Positions 1-8,899 of a DNA stretch of 64,000 bases are shown piece by piece. The first letter of the stretch is position 1. Each line of letters starts with the position of its first letter. The DNA comes from an uncultured Eudoraea sp. Lineage in GTDB: Bacteria; Bacteroidota; Bacteroidia; Flavobacteriales; Flavobacteriaceae. The DNA is taken from assembly GCF_947490415.1 (NCBI RefSeq), contig NZ_CANLGX010000006.1:62001-126000 (forward strand), given 5' to 3'. The notes below the pieces were generated by a model. That model did no database searches, was not told the origin of the DNA, and worked only from the letters and a program-made list of their open reading frames with translations. A program made the position numbers and the translations under genes.

Positions 1-1545
1 AGGATTTGCTGTAGGTCTGTCTATTTTATTAATCGCAAAAACTATAGGAACTCCAGCGGCCTGTGCGTGACTAATGGCTTCCTTGGTTTGAGGCATAATA
101 TCATCATCTGCAGCAATTACAATTATGGCAATATCCGTTACCTGTGCTCCCCGTGCACGCATAGCAGTAAATGCTTCGTGACCCGGTGTATCTAAAAAGG
201 TAATTCTTTGCCCCCCAGATAAGGTAACGCCATAAGCACCTATATGCTGTGTAATTCCTCCACTCTCCCCTGCAATTACGTTTTCCTCACGAATGTAATC
301 CAATAATGAGGTTTTACCATGATCTACATGACCCATTACAGTAACAATAGGGGCCCTGGGCTTTAAATCCTCTGGTGCATCTACTTCTTCCTCAATCGAT
401 TCTTCAAGGTCTGCCGTAATAAATTCAACTTCATAACCAAATTCTTCTGCAACAATAGAGAGAGTTTCAGCATCCAGTCTTTGATTCATGGTAACCATAA
501 TCCCAAGAGACATACAAGCAGAGATTATCTCAGTAGAAGCAACATCCATCATCGTAGCAACTTCTCCAACAGTCACAAATTCAGTAACCTTAAGTATTTT
601 GCTTTCCAACTCTTGTTGTTCCAGATCCTTCTCCGTCTGTTGTCTGTGCTGGTCTCTCTTATCTCTCCTATATTTTGCTCCTTTTCCTTTTTTGGATTTA
701 CCCTGAAGTTTTTCAAGAGTCTCACGCACTTGTTTTTGTACTTCTTCTTCCGTTGGCTCAGCCTTTGGAGTAGAGGCAAAACGCTGTCCCTTTTTAACAG
801 TAGTTCTCGCTCTGCCAGCACCTGGCGCACCATTATTACTAATAATCCTCTTCCTTCTTTTTGGCTTTGCTGTTTCGGAAGGTGCCTTTACAGGTTCTTT
901 CTTTTTCTTAGGCTTATCAAACTTAGAGAGATCAATTTTATCTCCCATAATTTTAGGCCCGGAAAGCTTTTTATACTTTGTGGCAATAGAGCTGGGCTCC
1001 TCTGGCTTTTCCTCCTCCGGAGCTTTCTCCTCAACCTTCTTTATCTCTGGTGCGGTTTCAGGTTTTATTTCCTCTTTTACTTCTTTAACTGGTACTTCTT
1101 CCTTTACCTCAGCAATTACCTCTTCCTTTGGGGCTGGTTTCTCTTCAACCTTCTTAGGTTCAGGCTTAACTTTCTTCTTGGGGGTTAGATCAATTTTACC
1201 TACTTGTTTCGGTCCGGAAAGTTCAACCCTTGCCTTCACTACTTCCCTTGAAGCAGCTCTTTTTTCTCTTTCCAGTCTTTTTTCTTCCTGCTCCTGCTCC
1301 AGCTGCAGTCTTATAGCTTCTTTTTCCTTTCGTTTCTCCTCACCAACTTCCTGGGATGCAACTTTCTTGCTCATATCCGTCTGGAATTCGTCTAAAAGAA
1401 CCTGATGTATGTCTTCAGAAATCTTTGTGGTAGGTCTTGCCTCCACCTTGTGTCCTTTAGACGCAAGATATTCCACCGCTCTATCCAAAGAAATGTTAAG
1501 TTCTCTCAAGACTTTATTAAGCCTTATTGTTGCATTGTCTGCCAT
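1..1545 (-). CDS. infB: Translation initiation factor IF-2, partial (3' end outside window)
   Basis: This GTPase places initiator fMet-tRNA on the 30S subunit. The first 515 codons are present, beginning [12 protein letters not shown], the usual flavobacterial IF-2 start. About 400 residues of charged, Lys/Glu/Pro-rich N-terminal linker precede the GTPase domain. The G1 loop GHVDHGKT is at residues 405-412, followed by DTPGHEAF (G3) and NKID (G4) near the window edge. It lies 42 bp downstream of nusA on the same strand, giving the order rimP-nusA-infB. Domains III and IV lie outside the window. Identity is certain; the 3' boundary is simply cut. Confidence 0.97.
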   Translation of the reverse strand, partial: MADNATIRLNKVLRELNISLDRAVEYLASKGHKVEARPTTKISEDIHQVLLDEFQTDMSKKVASQEVGEEKRKEKEAIRLQLEQEQEEKRLEREKRAASREVVKARVELSGPKQVGKIDLTPKKKVKPEPKKVEEKPAPKEEVIAEVKEEVPVKEVKEEIKPETAPEIKKVEEKAPEEEKPEEPSSIATKYKKLSGPKIMGDKIDLSKFDKPKKKKEPVKAPSETAKPKRRKRIISNNGAPGAGRARTTVKKGQRFASTPKAEPTEEEVQKQVRETLEKLQGKSKKGKGAKYRRDKRDQHRQQTEKDLEQQELESKILKVTEFVTVGEVATMMDVASTEIISACMSLGIMVTMNQRLDAETLSIVAEEFGYEVEFITADLEESIEEEVDAPEDLKPRAPIVTVMGHVDHGKTSLLDYIREENVIAGESGGITQHIGAYGVTLSGGQRITFLDTPGHEAFTAMRARGAQVTDIAIIVIAADDDIMPQTKEAISHAQAAGVPIVFAINKIDRPTANP

Positions 1546-1587
1546 AAATACTGTTTACTCTCTACTTTTAAGTTGCTAATATATAGC

Positions 1588-2820
1588 TTAATCTTCAAAT
1601 TCTTCTTTCAGGATACGCACAACGTCTGAAATAGTTTCCTCTTCCAGGTCGGTACGTTTTACCAAATCGTCTATATCCTGCTCCAGAACACTTCTGGCAG
1701 TATCAAGACCTATCTTTTTAAGTTCTTCAATTACCCAGCCTTCAATTTCATCAGAGAATTCTGTAAGTTCCACATCTTCCTCCACGCCTTCACGGAATAC
1801 ATCTATCTCATAACCCGTAAGTTGACCAGCAAGACGTATATTATGACCACCTCTTCCAATGGCCTTTGAAACTTCCTCGGGCCTTAGGTAAACTTGTGCG
1901 GTCTTTTTTTCATCGTTTAAGGTCACGGTAGAAACACGTGCGGGACTAAGGGCACGGGTAACCATTAACTGAGGATTATTTGTCCAGTTAATCACATCTA
2001 TATTTTCATTTCCAAGCTCACGTACTATTCCATGAATACGGCTACCTTTCATTCCGACACAAGCCCCTACGGGATCTATCCTATCGTCATAAGAATCTAC
2101 CGCTACTTTAGCTTTTTCACCTGGAATTCTAACTGCCTTTTTTATTGTAATTAATCCATCAAATACTTCCGGAATCTCCTGAAAGAACAATTGCTCAAGG
2201 AAGATTGGTGAAGTTCTAGACATGATGATCATTGGTTTGTTACCCTTGAGCTCTACGCTTTCGATAATTCCCCGAACGTTATCACCCTTTCTAAAAAAAT
2301 CAGAGGGTATTTGTTTATCCTTAGGAAGAATTATTTCGTTTCCTTCGTCATCCAACAAGATAATTGCCTTATGTCTTATGTGATGCACTTCAGCCGTATA
2401 TATCTCCCCTTCAAGGTCTTTAAATTGCTTATAAATGGTTGTATTGTCGTGTTCGTGAATTTTGGATATCAGGTTTTGGCGCAAGGCTAATATTGCCCTT
2501 CTTCCGAGATCTATAAGCTTTACTTCTTCAGAAACATCTTCACCAACTTCAAAATCCGGTTCTATCTTACGAGCTTCTGAAAGGGATATTTCTTCATTTG
2601 GTTCTTCTACTTCCCCATCTTCCACAACAATTCTATTTCTCCATATTTCCAAATCTCCCTTATCAGGATTAATAATGATATCAAAGTTATCATCGGAACC
2701 AAATTTCTTTTTTAAAGCATTCCTAAAAACGTCTTCTAATATCGCCATTAGGGTCACCCGGTCAATAAATTTGTCATCCTTAAACTCGGAGAAAGATTCG
2801 ATCAATGCAATATTTTCCAT
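1588..2820 (-). CDS. nusA: Transcription termination/antitermination protein NusA
   Basis: NusA binds RNA polymerase and nascent RNA and modulates pausing, termination and antitermination. The 410-residue protein has the N-terminal polymerase-binding domain (about 1-125), an S1 domain (about 135-200), and two KH domains marked by the GMKGSR loop at about 256 and the GRGGHN loop at 322-327. A short acidic C-terminal tail ends LKEEFED; there are no long acidic repeat domains like those of enteric NusA. It follows rimP by 12 bp, as in the conserved rimP-nusA-infB operon. Confidence 0.97.
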   Translation of the reverse strand: MENIALIESFSEFKDDKFIDRVTLMAILEDVFRNALKKKFGSDDNFDIIINPDKGDLEIWRNRIVVEDGEVEEPNEEISLSEARKIEPDFEVGEDVSEEVKLIDLGRRAILALRQNLISKIHEHDNTTIYKQFKDLEGEIYTAEVHHIRHKAIILLDDEGNEIILPKDKQIPSDFFRKGDNVRGIIESVELKGNKPMIIMSRTSPIFLEQLFFQEIPEVFDGLITIKKAVRIPGEKAKVAVDSYDDRIDPVGACVGMKGSRIHGIVRELGNENIDVINWTNNPQLMVTRALSPARVSTVTLNDEKKTAQVYLRPEEVSKAIGRGGHNIRLAGQLTGYEIDVFREGVEEDVELTEFSDEIEGWVIEELKKIGLDTARSVLEQDIDDLVKRTDLEEETISDVVRILKEEFED

Positions 2821-2832
2821 TTTGCGCTGTGA

Positions 2833-3300
2833 TTAAAATATTAATTTAACTTTTGCCTCTTCAATTTCAGAAATGGCAATTTTTTTTCTTTTCTGAACGG
2901 TTATTTTGCCTTTCCCCACCGGTTTAGGTTCTCTTGCTTTCCATTCCAGGGTAATGGTCTCCTCTGTTGCTTCGGTAAGATCACCTTCGTAATTTTCGGT
3001 CGCTGTTTTTACGACTAACTTCCTGCCAATATTTTTAGGATACTGGCGGGCCAGCAAAATAGGCTCCGCAGCACCGGCTGAAGTAACTTCTAATGAAAAA
3101 TCATGTTCTTCCCTATCCAAATTATGTTCAATAGCCCTGCTTACGGCCATACAGTCCTTAAGATTCACTCCTTCATCTCCATCAAGAACTATCTTAATAG
3201 TGTTATCAGGAGTAATTGAAAAATCAATTAAAAACAAGGTTTTATTCTCCTCCAGTGCTTTTTCCAAAAGCTCTTCAACTTGTGCCTTTAACATAACCAT
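2833..3300 (-). CDS. rimP: Ribosome maturation factor RimP
   Basis: RimP assists maturation of the 30S subunit. The 155-residue reading starts at ATG (MVMLKAQVEELLEK); a second ATG two codons later is equally possible. An upstream in-frame TTG would add residues that are encoded by an inverted repeat, so it was rejected. The N-terminal alpha/beta domain contains the typical NLKDCMAVSRAIEHNLD stretch and a VTSAG motif, followed by an SH3-like C-terminal domain. It is the first gene of the rimP-nusA-infB operon. A perfect hairpin lies just upstream of the start. Confidence 0.93.
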   Translation of the reverse strand: MVMLKAQVEELLEKALEENKTLFLIDFSITPDNTIKIVLDGDEGVNLKDCMAVSRAIEHNLDREEHDFSLEVTSAGAAEPILLARQYPKNIGRKLVVKTATENYEGDLTEATEETITLEWKAREPKPVGKGKITVQKRKKIAISEIEEAKVKLIF

Positions 3301-3311
3301 AAGTAACAAAA

Positions 3312-3332
3312 GAGGGGACAATTTGTCCCCTC
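3312..3332 (-). promoter_or_regulatory. Inverted repeat in the rimP leader
   Basis: A perfect 9-bp inverted repeat (arms GAGGGGACA and TGTCCCCTC) with a 3-nt spacer sits 12 bp before the rimP start codon. It lies downstream of the likely -7 box, so it would be transcribed into the 5' leader and could fold into a GC-rich hairpin. Whether it acts as an RNA structure or a DNA operator cannot be told from sequence. Confidence 0.6.
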
Positions 3333-3360
3333 ATGAATACAATTATATCCTTTCAGTGGG

Positions 3361-3368
3361 CAAATATA
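3361..3368 (-). promoter_or_regulatory. Likely -7 box of the rimP-nusA-infB promoter
   Basis: On the minus strand the sequence reads TATATTTG, an exact match to the Bacteroidota TAnnTTTG element, about 60 bp upstream of rimP. The -33 position shows only GTTTT, so the upstream half is weak. Confidence 0.55.
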
Positions 3369-3502
3369 CAATTTTTTTTGATTTTAAAACAGAAGCTTAT
3401 TCCATTTATATAAGATACTTATAGCAAGATCACCAACGTTTCACTTTTAATAGTAACTTTAGTATAAATGAATTAAATCTAATCGCATTAATCAACATTT
3501 AA

Positions 3503-4807
3503 ATGGACGTCTTTAACTCCTATAACCTTATTATTGAAGCATCGGTAATACTTATTCTTTCTTTTCTATTTAATGGTATCTCAAAAAGAACAAATATTCC
3601 GTCTGTCCTATTACTTATACTTCTTGGGTTTATTTTGCAATTTGTACTTAAAACTTTTACCTCCGAAGAAGTTGACTTCTTTCCAGCATTGGAGGTGCTG
3701 GGTATTATTGGCCTTATAATGATAGTACTCGAAGCTGCACTTGAACTTGAATTAAAAAAGGAAAAAATAATCCCTATTTTGAAATCTATGGCAATAGCAC
3801 TCACAGGGCTGATAGGTTCTGCATGGGTAGCTACGCTAATTCTTCATCAATTTATCCCGGATATGTCTATGCAGGCCGCCTGGTTGTATGCAACACCTTT
3901 ATCTATACTTTCCAGCGCTATTATTATTCCAAGCGTTAGTGAGCTTGCGGAAAAGAAAAGGGAATTCCACATCTATGAAAGTACATTTTCTGATATTATG
4001 GGAATCATGATGTTCTATTTCCTTGTGAGTGGGCTAAATCCTGCAGAGGATTCGGGTGCCGGAGGTTTTGCTCTTAATATTCTACTAACTATAGTAATTT
4101 CACTTATTGCGAGTTATGCAATTATTCTTATTTTTCAACAGATAAAAAGTCAGGCCAAACTTTTCCTGCTAATTGCCGTCTTGCTTCTTTTATATGCAAT
4201 AGGCAAACAACTTCATCTCTCCTCTTTACTTATCATTTTGATATTCGGTTTAGTAATTGCGAATATGAAGTTATTTTTTGGTGGAAAATTATCACACTTT
4301 CTAGAGTATGATAAAGCGCATCGTATTTATCATGAACTTCATATTGTGACCCTCGAAACGGCATTTGTAGTGCGTACTTTCTTCTTCGTTATTTTTGGGT
4401 TGACCATAGCCATTGCATCTTTATTTAACTTTCAGGTAGCCCTGGTAAGTGTCCTTATTATTCTTTCCATCTACGCTATTAGATTTGTAATCTTAAGAAC
4501 TTTTATAGGCAGCGATATACTGCCACAACTATTTATTGCTCCAAGGGGCCTCATTACAATATTACTGTTTTATGCAATTCCTTCAGAAGTACAGGTAGCT
4601 ACATTTGAACCGGGGATTCTGCTTTTTGTGATTATAGGCACAAGTCTTATCATGACATGGGCTATGATTAAGAATAAGAAAAAAATGAGCACCATATTGG
4701 ACCTGGTAGACGATGAAATAGATGAATTAAAGGAAGCAGACGAACTACTAAAACAAAATGATCTGAAAATTCAAGATGAGCCTCAAATTCCTGAGGACTT
4801 AGACTAA
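3503..4807 (+). CDS. Cation:proton antiporter (CPA1/NhaP-type)
   Basis: A 434-residue integral membrane protein with about 12-13 hydrophobic segments and an acidic, charged cytoplasmic tail (about 395-434). The arrangement and segments such as LLILLGFILQF, GLIMIVLEAALEL and a mid-protein STFSDIMGIM match the sodium/proton exchanger domain; the membrane Asp in FSDI is in the place of the ion-binding acid. It probably exchanges Na+ or K+ for H+ across the inner membrane. It stands alone, divergent from rimP and convergent with tRNA-Gln. The exact ion is not predictable. Confidence 0.85.
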   Translation: MDVFNSYNLIIEASVILILSFLFNGISKRTNIPSVLLLILLGFILQFVLKTFTSEEVDFFPALEVLGIIGLIMIVLEAALELELKKEKIIPILKSMAIALTGLIGSAWVATLILHQFIPDMSMQAAWLYATPLSILSSAIIIPSVSELAEKKREFHIYESTFSDIMGIMMFYFLVSGLNPAEDSGAGGFALNILLTIVISLIASYAIILIFQQIKSQAKLFLLIAVLLLLYAIGKQLHLSSLLIILIFGLVIANMKLFFGGKLSHFLEYDKAHRIYHELHIVTLETAFVVRTFFFVIFGLTIAIASLFNFQVALVSVLIILSIYAIRFVILRTFIGSDILPQLFIAPRGLITILLFYAIPSEVQVATFEPGILLFVIIGTSLIMTWAMIKNKKKMSTILDLVDDEIDELKEADELLKQNDLKIQDEPQIPEDLD

Positions 4808-4823
4808 GAAACTAAAATTAAGA

Positions 4824-4850
4824 ATCCCAACACTAAAGAAGCATTGGGAT
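4824..4850 (-). terminator. Terminator-like hairpin after tRNA-Gln
   Basis: Arms ATCCCAA and TTGGGAT are separated by 13 nt and, read on the minus strand, are followed by a U-rich TCTTAATTTTAG tail. It lies between the convergent antiporter gene and tRNA-Gln and best serves the tRNA. Confidence 0.55.
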
Positions 4851-4866
4851 GGGTATACAATTTTCG

Positions 4867-4938
4867 TTGGCCTACTAGGACTCGAACCTAGAACGACTGG
4901 ACCAAAACCAGCTGTGTTGCCAATTACACCATAGGCCA
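4867..4938 (-). tRNA. tRNA-Gln (anticodon TTG)
   Basis: The minus strand folds into a complete cloverleaf: acceptor TGGCCTA/TAGGCCA, T-arm with GTTCGAAC, and an anticodon stem GCTGG/CCAGT enclosing the loop TTTTGGT, which gives anticodon TTG for CAA codons. The discriminator is A and CCA is not encoded. Confidence 0.95.
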
Positions 4939-4956
4939 TTAGTGCATAAGAGCCTG

Positions 4957-4987
4957 CAAATTTAAGACAAACTTTTATTTGCACAAA
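4957..4987 (-). promoter_or_regulatory. Promoter of tRNA-Gln
   Basis: On the minus strand there is TTTG (4987-4984), a 19-bp spacer, then TAAATTTG (4964-4957). This matches both halves of the Bacteroidota housekeeping promoter, and the -7 box ends 18 bp before the tRNA 5' end. Confidence 0.8.
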
Positions 4988-5108
4988 TATTTTGGATACA
5001 ATCAATCAAAAAAAAGAACAATGGCCTCCTGTTAAAGGTTTGACAAAAATATAAGCCCATATCTATTTTAATTAGTAAATTCGCCCAGACTGGTAAACTT
5101 CATAGTAC

Positions 5109-8100
5109 ATGTTTTCAAAGAACTTCGAGAAATGGGACACCATCCTTGGGTGGGTCGTTTTTTTTATAGCCCTTATTACTTACACTATTACGGTAGAACC
5201 TACAGGTAGTTTCTGGGATGCAGGAGAATACATTACAACCTCTGCAAAATTACAGGTGGCGCACCCACCGGGCGCACCTTTGCTTCAAATGATTGGCGCT
5301 TTTTTTGCCATGTTCGCTTTGGAACCGGACCAGGTTGCAAGAATGGTAAATTATGTTTCTGGGGTTTCCAGTGCTTTTACCATTTTGTTTATGTTCTGGA
5401 CCATTACCAATCTAACACGAAAGTTAATATCCAAAAAAGATAAGTTCACAAACAGTAATGCCATCGCCGTATTTAGCAGTGGCATTGTTGGTGCTTTGAC
5501 TTTTACCTTTTCAGATAGTTTTTGGTTTAATGCCGTAGAAACTGAAGTCTACGCCATGGCCAGTTTTATAATGGCGCTGCTGTTATGGATAGGGTTAAAA
5601 TGGACAGATGACCTTGAGGATCCAAGGGGTAATCGATGGTTGATCCTCATTTCCTTTGTAGTAGGGCTTACCTTTGGTATTCAATTTATGGGCTTTTTGG
5701 CAATTCCAACCATAGGTTTACTATACTATTTCAAAAAATATAAAACCACCACCGTTAAGAATTTTCTCTTAGCCAACATTAGTGTAATTGCAATTTTAAT
5801 GTTGGTCTATAAATTTTCGCTTACATACGTGCTAAAATTATTTGGCTGGAGCGAAGTTTTCTTTATCAATAGCATAGGTTTACCCTTTAATTCGGGTTCC
5901 ATAATTATGCTTTTGGTATTTATTGGTGCCTTTTACTTTGGATTGCGGTATACCAGAAAAAACAATTACAGAGTAGCCAATACTTTGGTGCTCTGCGCTA
6001 TGTTTTTATTTCTTGGTTTTTCTTCCTGGCTTATGTTACCAATCAGAGCAAATGCCAATGTGGTAGTCAACGAAAATAATCCTTCAGATGCTCGTTCGTT
6101 GCTTGCCTATTACAACAGAGAACAATACCCACAGGTAGACAGCCCAATTTATGGCACTTATTATTCAGATACGTTTGCTCCGGCAGGACCTGAGAAGGAT
6201 GATAAACCCAAATATGAAAAAGATAAAGAATTGGGCAAATACATTGTTGTAAATAAATACAAGAATGCAATGCAGGGGCCCAATGAAGATCACAGGGGTT
6301 TATTACCACGAATGTGGAGTGATCAGAACGCTGAAAACTACATGAAATATTTCGGCCCTTTGAATTTTAGGATGAAGACATCTAACGAAGAGTTGCGCAA
6401 AGCAGTTGCCCAAGTTAAATCTGGTCTTGCCAATGGTGAAATAGATGAAGCACAATACATTGGCTTTTTAAGGCAGTTTGGAGAATATCTGGAAGTAGAA
6501 CCCCCGAGCGTTTGGCAGAATGTGAAATATATGTTTCAGTTCCAATTTGGTTATATGTACTGGCGTTATTTTATGTGGAATTTTGTTGGGAAACAGAATG
6601 ATGTGCAGGGCCGTTATAATGGCAATGGTGAATGGTTAAGCGGAATTGGGTTTATAGACAGCCTTCGTTTGGGAACTCAGGAAAATCTCCCAAAGGATGT
6701 ATTGGATAATAAAGGTAGAAATACGTATTTCTTTTTGCCCTTAATTCTGGGCATTATAGGTTTGGTTTTCCAGTTTACCAAAAATCCTAAGCAATTCTGG
6801 GCTCTTTTTGTGTTTTTTATTTTTACAGGAATTGCAATTCAATTCTACACAAATCCCTATATTTTTCAGCCACGTGAACGTGACTACTCGCTTGTAGGTT
6901 CCTTTTATATTTTCGCCTTGTGGATTGGTTTAGGGGTTTATGGCCTCTATGAAGAATTTAAAAAATTAATAAATCCAAAGGTGCTTGGACCAGCTATCCT
7001 TGTGATCTGCCTTTTGGCTGTCCCGGGGGTAATGGCCTTTCAGAATTGGGATGACCATGACCGTTCTAATCGCTATACCGCCCGCGCAAGTGCCATGGCC
7101 TATCTTGATTCATGCCAGGAAGATGCGGGTGCCATGTTATTCACTATTGGAGACAATGACACTTTTCCGCTTTGGTATGCACAGGAAATTGAGGGATACC
7201 GTACCGATGTACGAATAATTTGTACCAGCCTTTTTGCAACAGATTGGTATGTGGATCAAATGAAGCGAAAGGCCTATAAAAGTGAGCCTATACCCTCTCA
7301 GCTGACGCATGATCTTTATAGATATGGCAACAGGGATGTAATTTATTATCAGGGTCTTCCTGGTTTGGAGGAAAAAAGATGGAACATCAAGGATTTTATG
7401 AATTGGGTAGGCAGTAATAAGCCTCAGACAAAATTCAAATATATACTTGAAAAACAGGGTGCTGATCTAAGCGAATATTCGGAGAGCACATTAGACCTTG
7501 TATATTATCCAACTAACAAAATAAGAGTACCGGTTAACAAGAAAAACGTACTTGAAAGTGGCCTGGTCAAAGAAAAAGATTCTGCATTAATTGTTGATTA
7601 TATTGATATTGACCTGCCGAAAAGTGCACTGCCGAAAAACAGGATTATGATGCTGGATATCATTGCTAATAATGATTGGAAACGCCCAATCTACTTTTCC
7701 GGCGGTAGTTTCGACAAAGCAGAATACATCTGGATGAAAGAGTATTTACAGCTGGAGGGATTAGCCTATAAATTAGTGCCTATCCAAACGAAAAATCAAA
7801 GTTCTTTTGAGATGGGGCGAATAGATACAGAACTGATGTACGATATCGTAAAAGGATGGGATTGGGGCAATTCAGGAAGTTCAAAGATCTATCATGATCC
7901 ACAAACCAGAACACAAGGTTTATCTTTCCGGGGCAATCTTGCACGATTAACAGAAGCTCTTATAAAAGAAAACAAAATAGACAAAGCAAAAGATGTGATT
8001 AACATTGCCATGACAAATATGCCTTTGGAATACTATGGCTTTTACGCTTTTGTTGAACCTTATGTGGATGGATATTATAAGGTAGGAGAAACAGAGAAAG

Positions 8101-8468
8101 CCCGAGATTTATTTTATAGGTTAAGGAATATTTATCAGGATCGATTGGACTATTATTCAAGCATTCCTTTGGACGAACAATATGATAATATTGAAGATAT
8201 TATTGGTGACATGGAAGCTTATAGAAGAAACATTGATATTCTTATCGAAAATAATGACCGGGAGTTGGCAGAAAAAGAAACCTTAATTTTTAATGAGCAT
8301 ATAGACAGGTTCAGTCACTTTTACAAGGATGAGATCTTGGAAGAGCCTCCATTATTAGAGCAATCTAATCCTGATATGAGAGATACTTCGCCCCTTGAAG
8401 GTGATTCGGTTTCAGGTAACTCACTAGATTCAGCGACTGGGCTGGATACCGTTAGTGGTGGAAACTGA
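5109..8468 (+). CDS. DUF2723 multispanning membrane protein, probable protein O-mannosyltransferase-like enzyme
   Basis: A 1119-residue protein with about 11-12 membrane segments in residues 12-330 and 540-660, and a long soluble C-terminal half with TPR-like helices near 940-1010. The first extracytoplasmic loop carries WDAGE (D37, E40) followed by HPPG (52-55), the arrangement of GT-C glycosyltransferases that use a catalytic acid in the first loop. The N-terminal domain is DUF2723, shared with human TMEM260, an O-mannosyltransferase. A role in glycosylating exported proteins is therefore inferred, not shown. It is a single gene with a Ser/Gly/Asp-rich tail. Confidence 0.8.
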   Translation: MFSKNFEKWDTILGWVVFFIALITYTITVEPTGSFWDAGEYITTSAKLQVAHPPGAPLLQMIGAFFAMFALEPDQVARMVNYVSGVSSAFTILFMFWTITNLTRKLISKKDKFTNSNAIAVFSSGIVGALTFTFSDSFWFNAVETEVYAMASFIMALLLWIGLKWTDDLEDPRGNRWLILISFVVGLTFGIQFMGFLAIPTIGLLYYFKKYKTTTVKNFLLANISVIAILMLVYKFSLTYVLKLFGWSEVFFINSIGLPFNSGSIIMLLVFIGAFYFGLRYTRKNNYRVANTLVLCAMFLFLGFSSWLMLPIRANANVVVNENNPSDARSLLAYYNREQYPQVDSPIYGTYYSDTFAPAGPEKDDKPKYEKDKELGKYIVVNKYKNAMQGPNEDHRGLLPRMWSDQNAENYMKYFGPLNFRMKTSNEELRKAVAQVKSGLANGEIDEAQYIGFLRQFGEYLEVEPPSVWQNVKYMFQFQFGYMYWRYFMWNFVGKQNDVQGRYNGNGEWLSGIGFIDSLRLGTQENLPKDVLDNKGRNTYFFLPLILGIIGLVFQFTKNPKQFWALFVFFIFTGIAIQFYTNPYIFQPRERDYSLVGSFYIFALWIGLGVYGLYEEFKKLINPKVLGPAILVICLLAVPGVMAFQNWDDHDRSNRYTARASAMAYLDSCQEDAGAMLFTIGDNDTFPLWYAQEIEGYRTDVRIICTSLFATDWYVDQMKRKAYKSEPIPSQLTHDLYRYGNRDVIYYQGLPGLEEKRWNIKDFMNWVGSNKPQTKFKYILEKQGADLSEYSESTLDLVYYPTNKIRVPVNKKNVLESGLVKEKDSALIVDYIDIDLPKSALPKNRIMMLDIIANNDWKRPIYFSGGSFDKAEYIWMKEYLQLEGLAYKLVPIQTKNQSSFEMGRIDTELMYDIVKGWDWGNSGSSKIYHDPQTRTQGLSFRGNLARLTEALIKENKIDKAKDVINIAMTNMPLEYYGFYAFVEPYVDGYYKVGETEKARDLFYRLRNIYQDRLDYYSSIPLDEQYDNIEDIIGDMEAYRRNIDILIENNDRELAEKETLIFNEHIDRFSHFYKDEILEEPPLLEQSNPDMRDTSPLEGDSVSGNSLDSATGLDTVSGGN

Positions 8469-8511
8469 TTCTCCAATCATCCAGGTTATTGCTATAAATA
8501 CGAAGTTACTT

Positions 8512-8808
8512 TTATAGGTATTCGTTAAGTATCCCTATAAGTGTGTTTGCATCCTGCTCGCCACTTTGTCTCCACACCATTTCCCCTTTTTTGTAGATCA
8601 TAAGGGTAGGGAGACCTTTAATTCTAAGTGCTTGTGATAGTTCTTTATTCTTATCAACATCTATTTTTATAACCTTTCCTTTATCTCCTAAAGCTGCTGC
8701 AACATCCCGCAGAACCGGATGCATAGAGGTAGATTGCTCATTCCACTCAGCATAAAAGTCAAGTAGTACAGGTATATTTAGATCTATAAGTTCACCGAAT
8801 TTGGACAT
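8512..8808 (-). CDS. Thioredoxin-fold protein lacking the active-site cysteines
   Basis: A 98-residue protein with the complete thioredoxin fold: VLLDFYAEW in beta-strand 1, IKIDVDKN, and the cis-proline loop GLPTLMIY. The redox motif WCGPC is replaced by WNEQS (residues 22-26), so both cysteines are gone; there is no other cysteine in the protein. It therefore cannot act as a dithiol oxidoreductase and may be a chaperone-like or binding protein. It has no signal peptide, so it is cytoplasmic. I believe related WNEQ forms exist in other marine flavobacteria, which would mean the change is conserved rather than decay. Confidence 0.88.
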   Translation of the reverse strand: MSKFGELIDLNIPVLLDFYAEWNEQSTSMHPVLRDVAAALGDKGKVIKIDVDKNKELSQALRIKGLPTLMIYKKGEMVWRQSGEQDANTLIGILNEYL

Positions 8809-8899
8809 ATAAATTACATTGGGTTATAGATCAAATGTATGAAAAAATGTTAAAAAATCGGGTATGCCCATAATTTTGGGCAGAACATGCAAGTTAAAT

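Noticed and set aside
481-1629. Several plus-strand ORFs up to 235 codons
   Set aside because: They lie antisense to infB, are rich in Phe/Leu/Ser as expected from an antisense frame of a charged protein, and have no domain.
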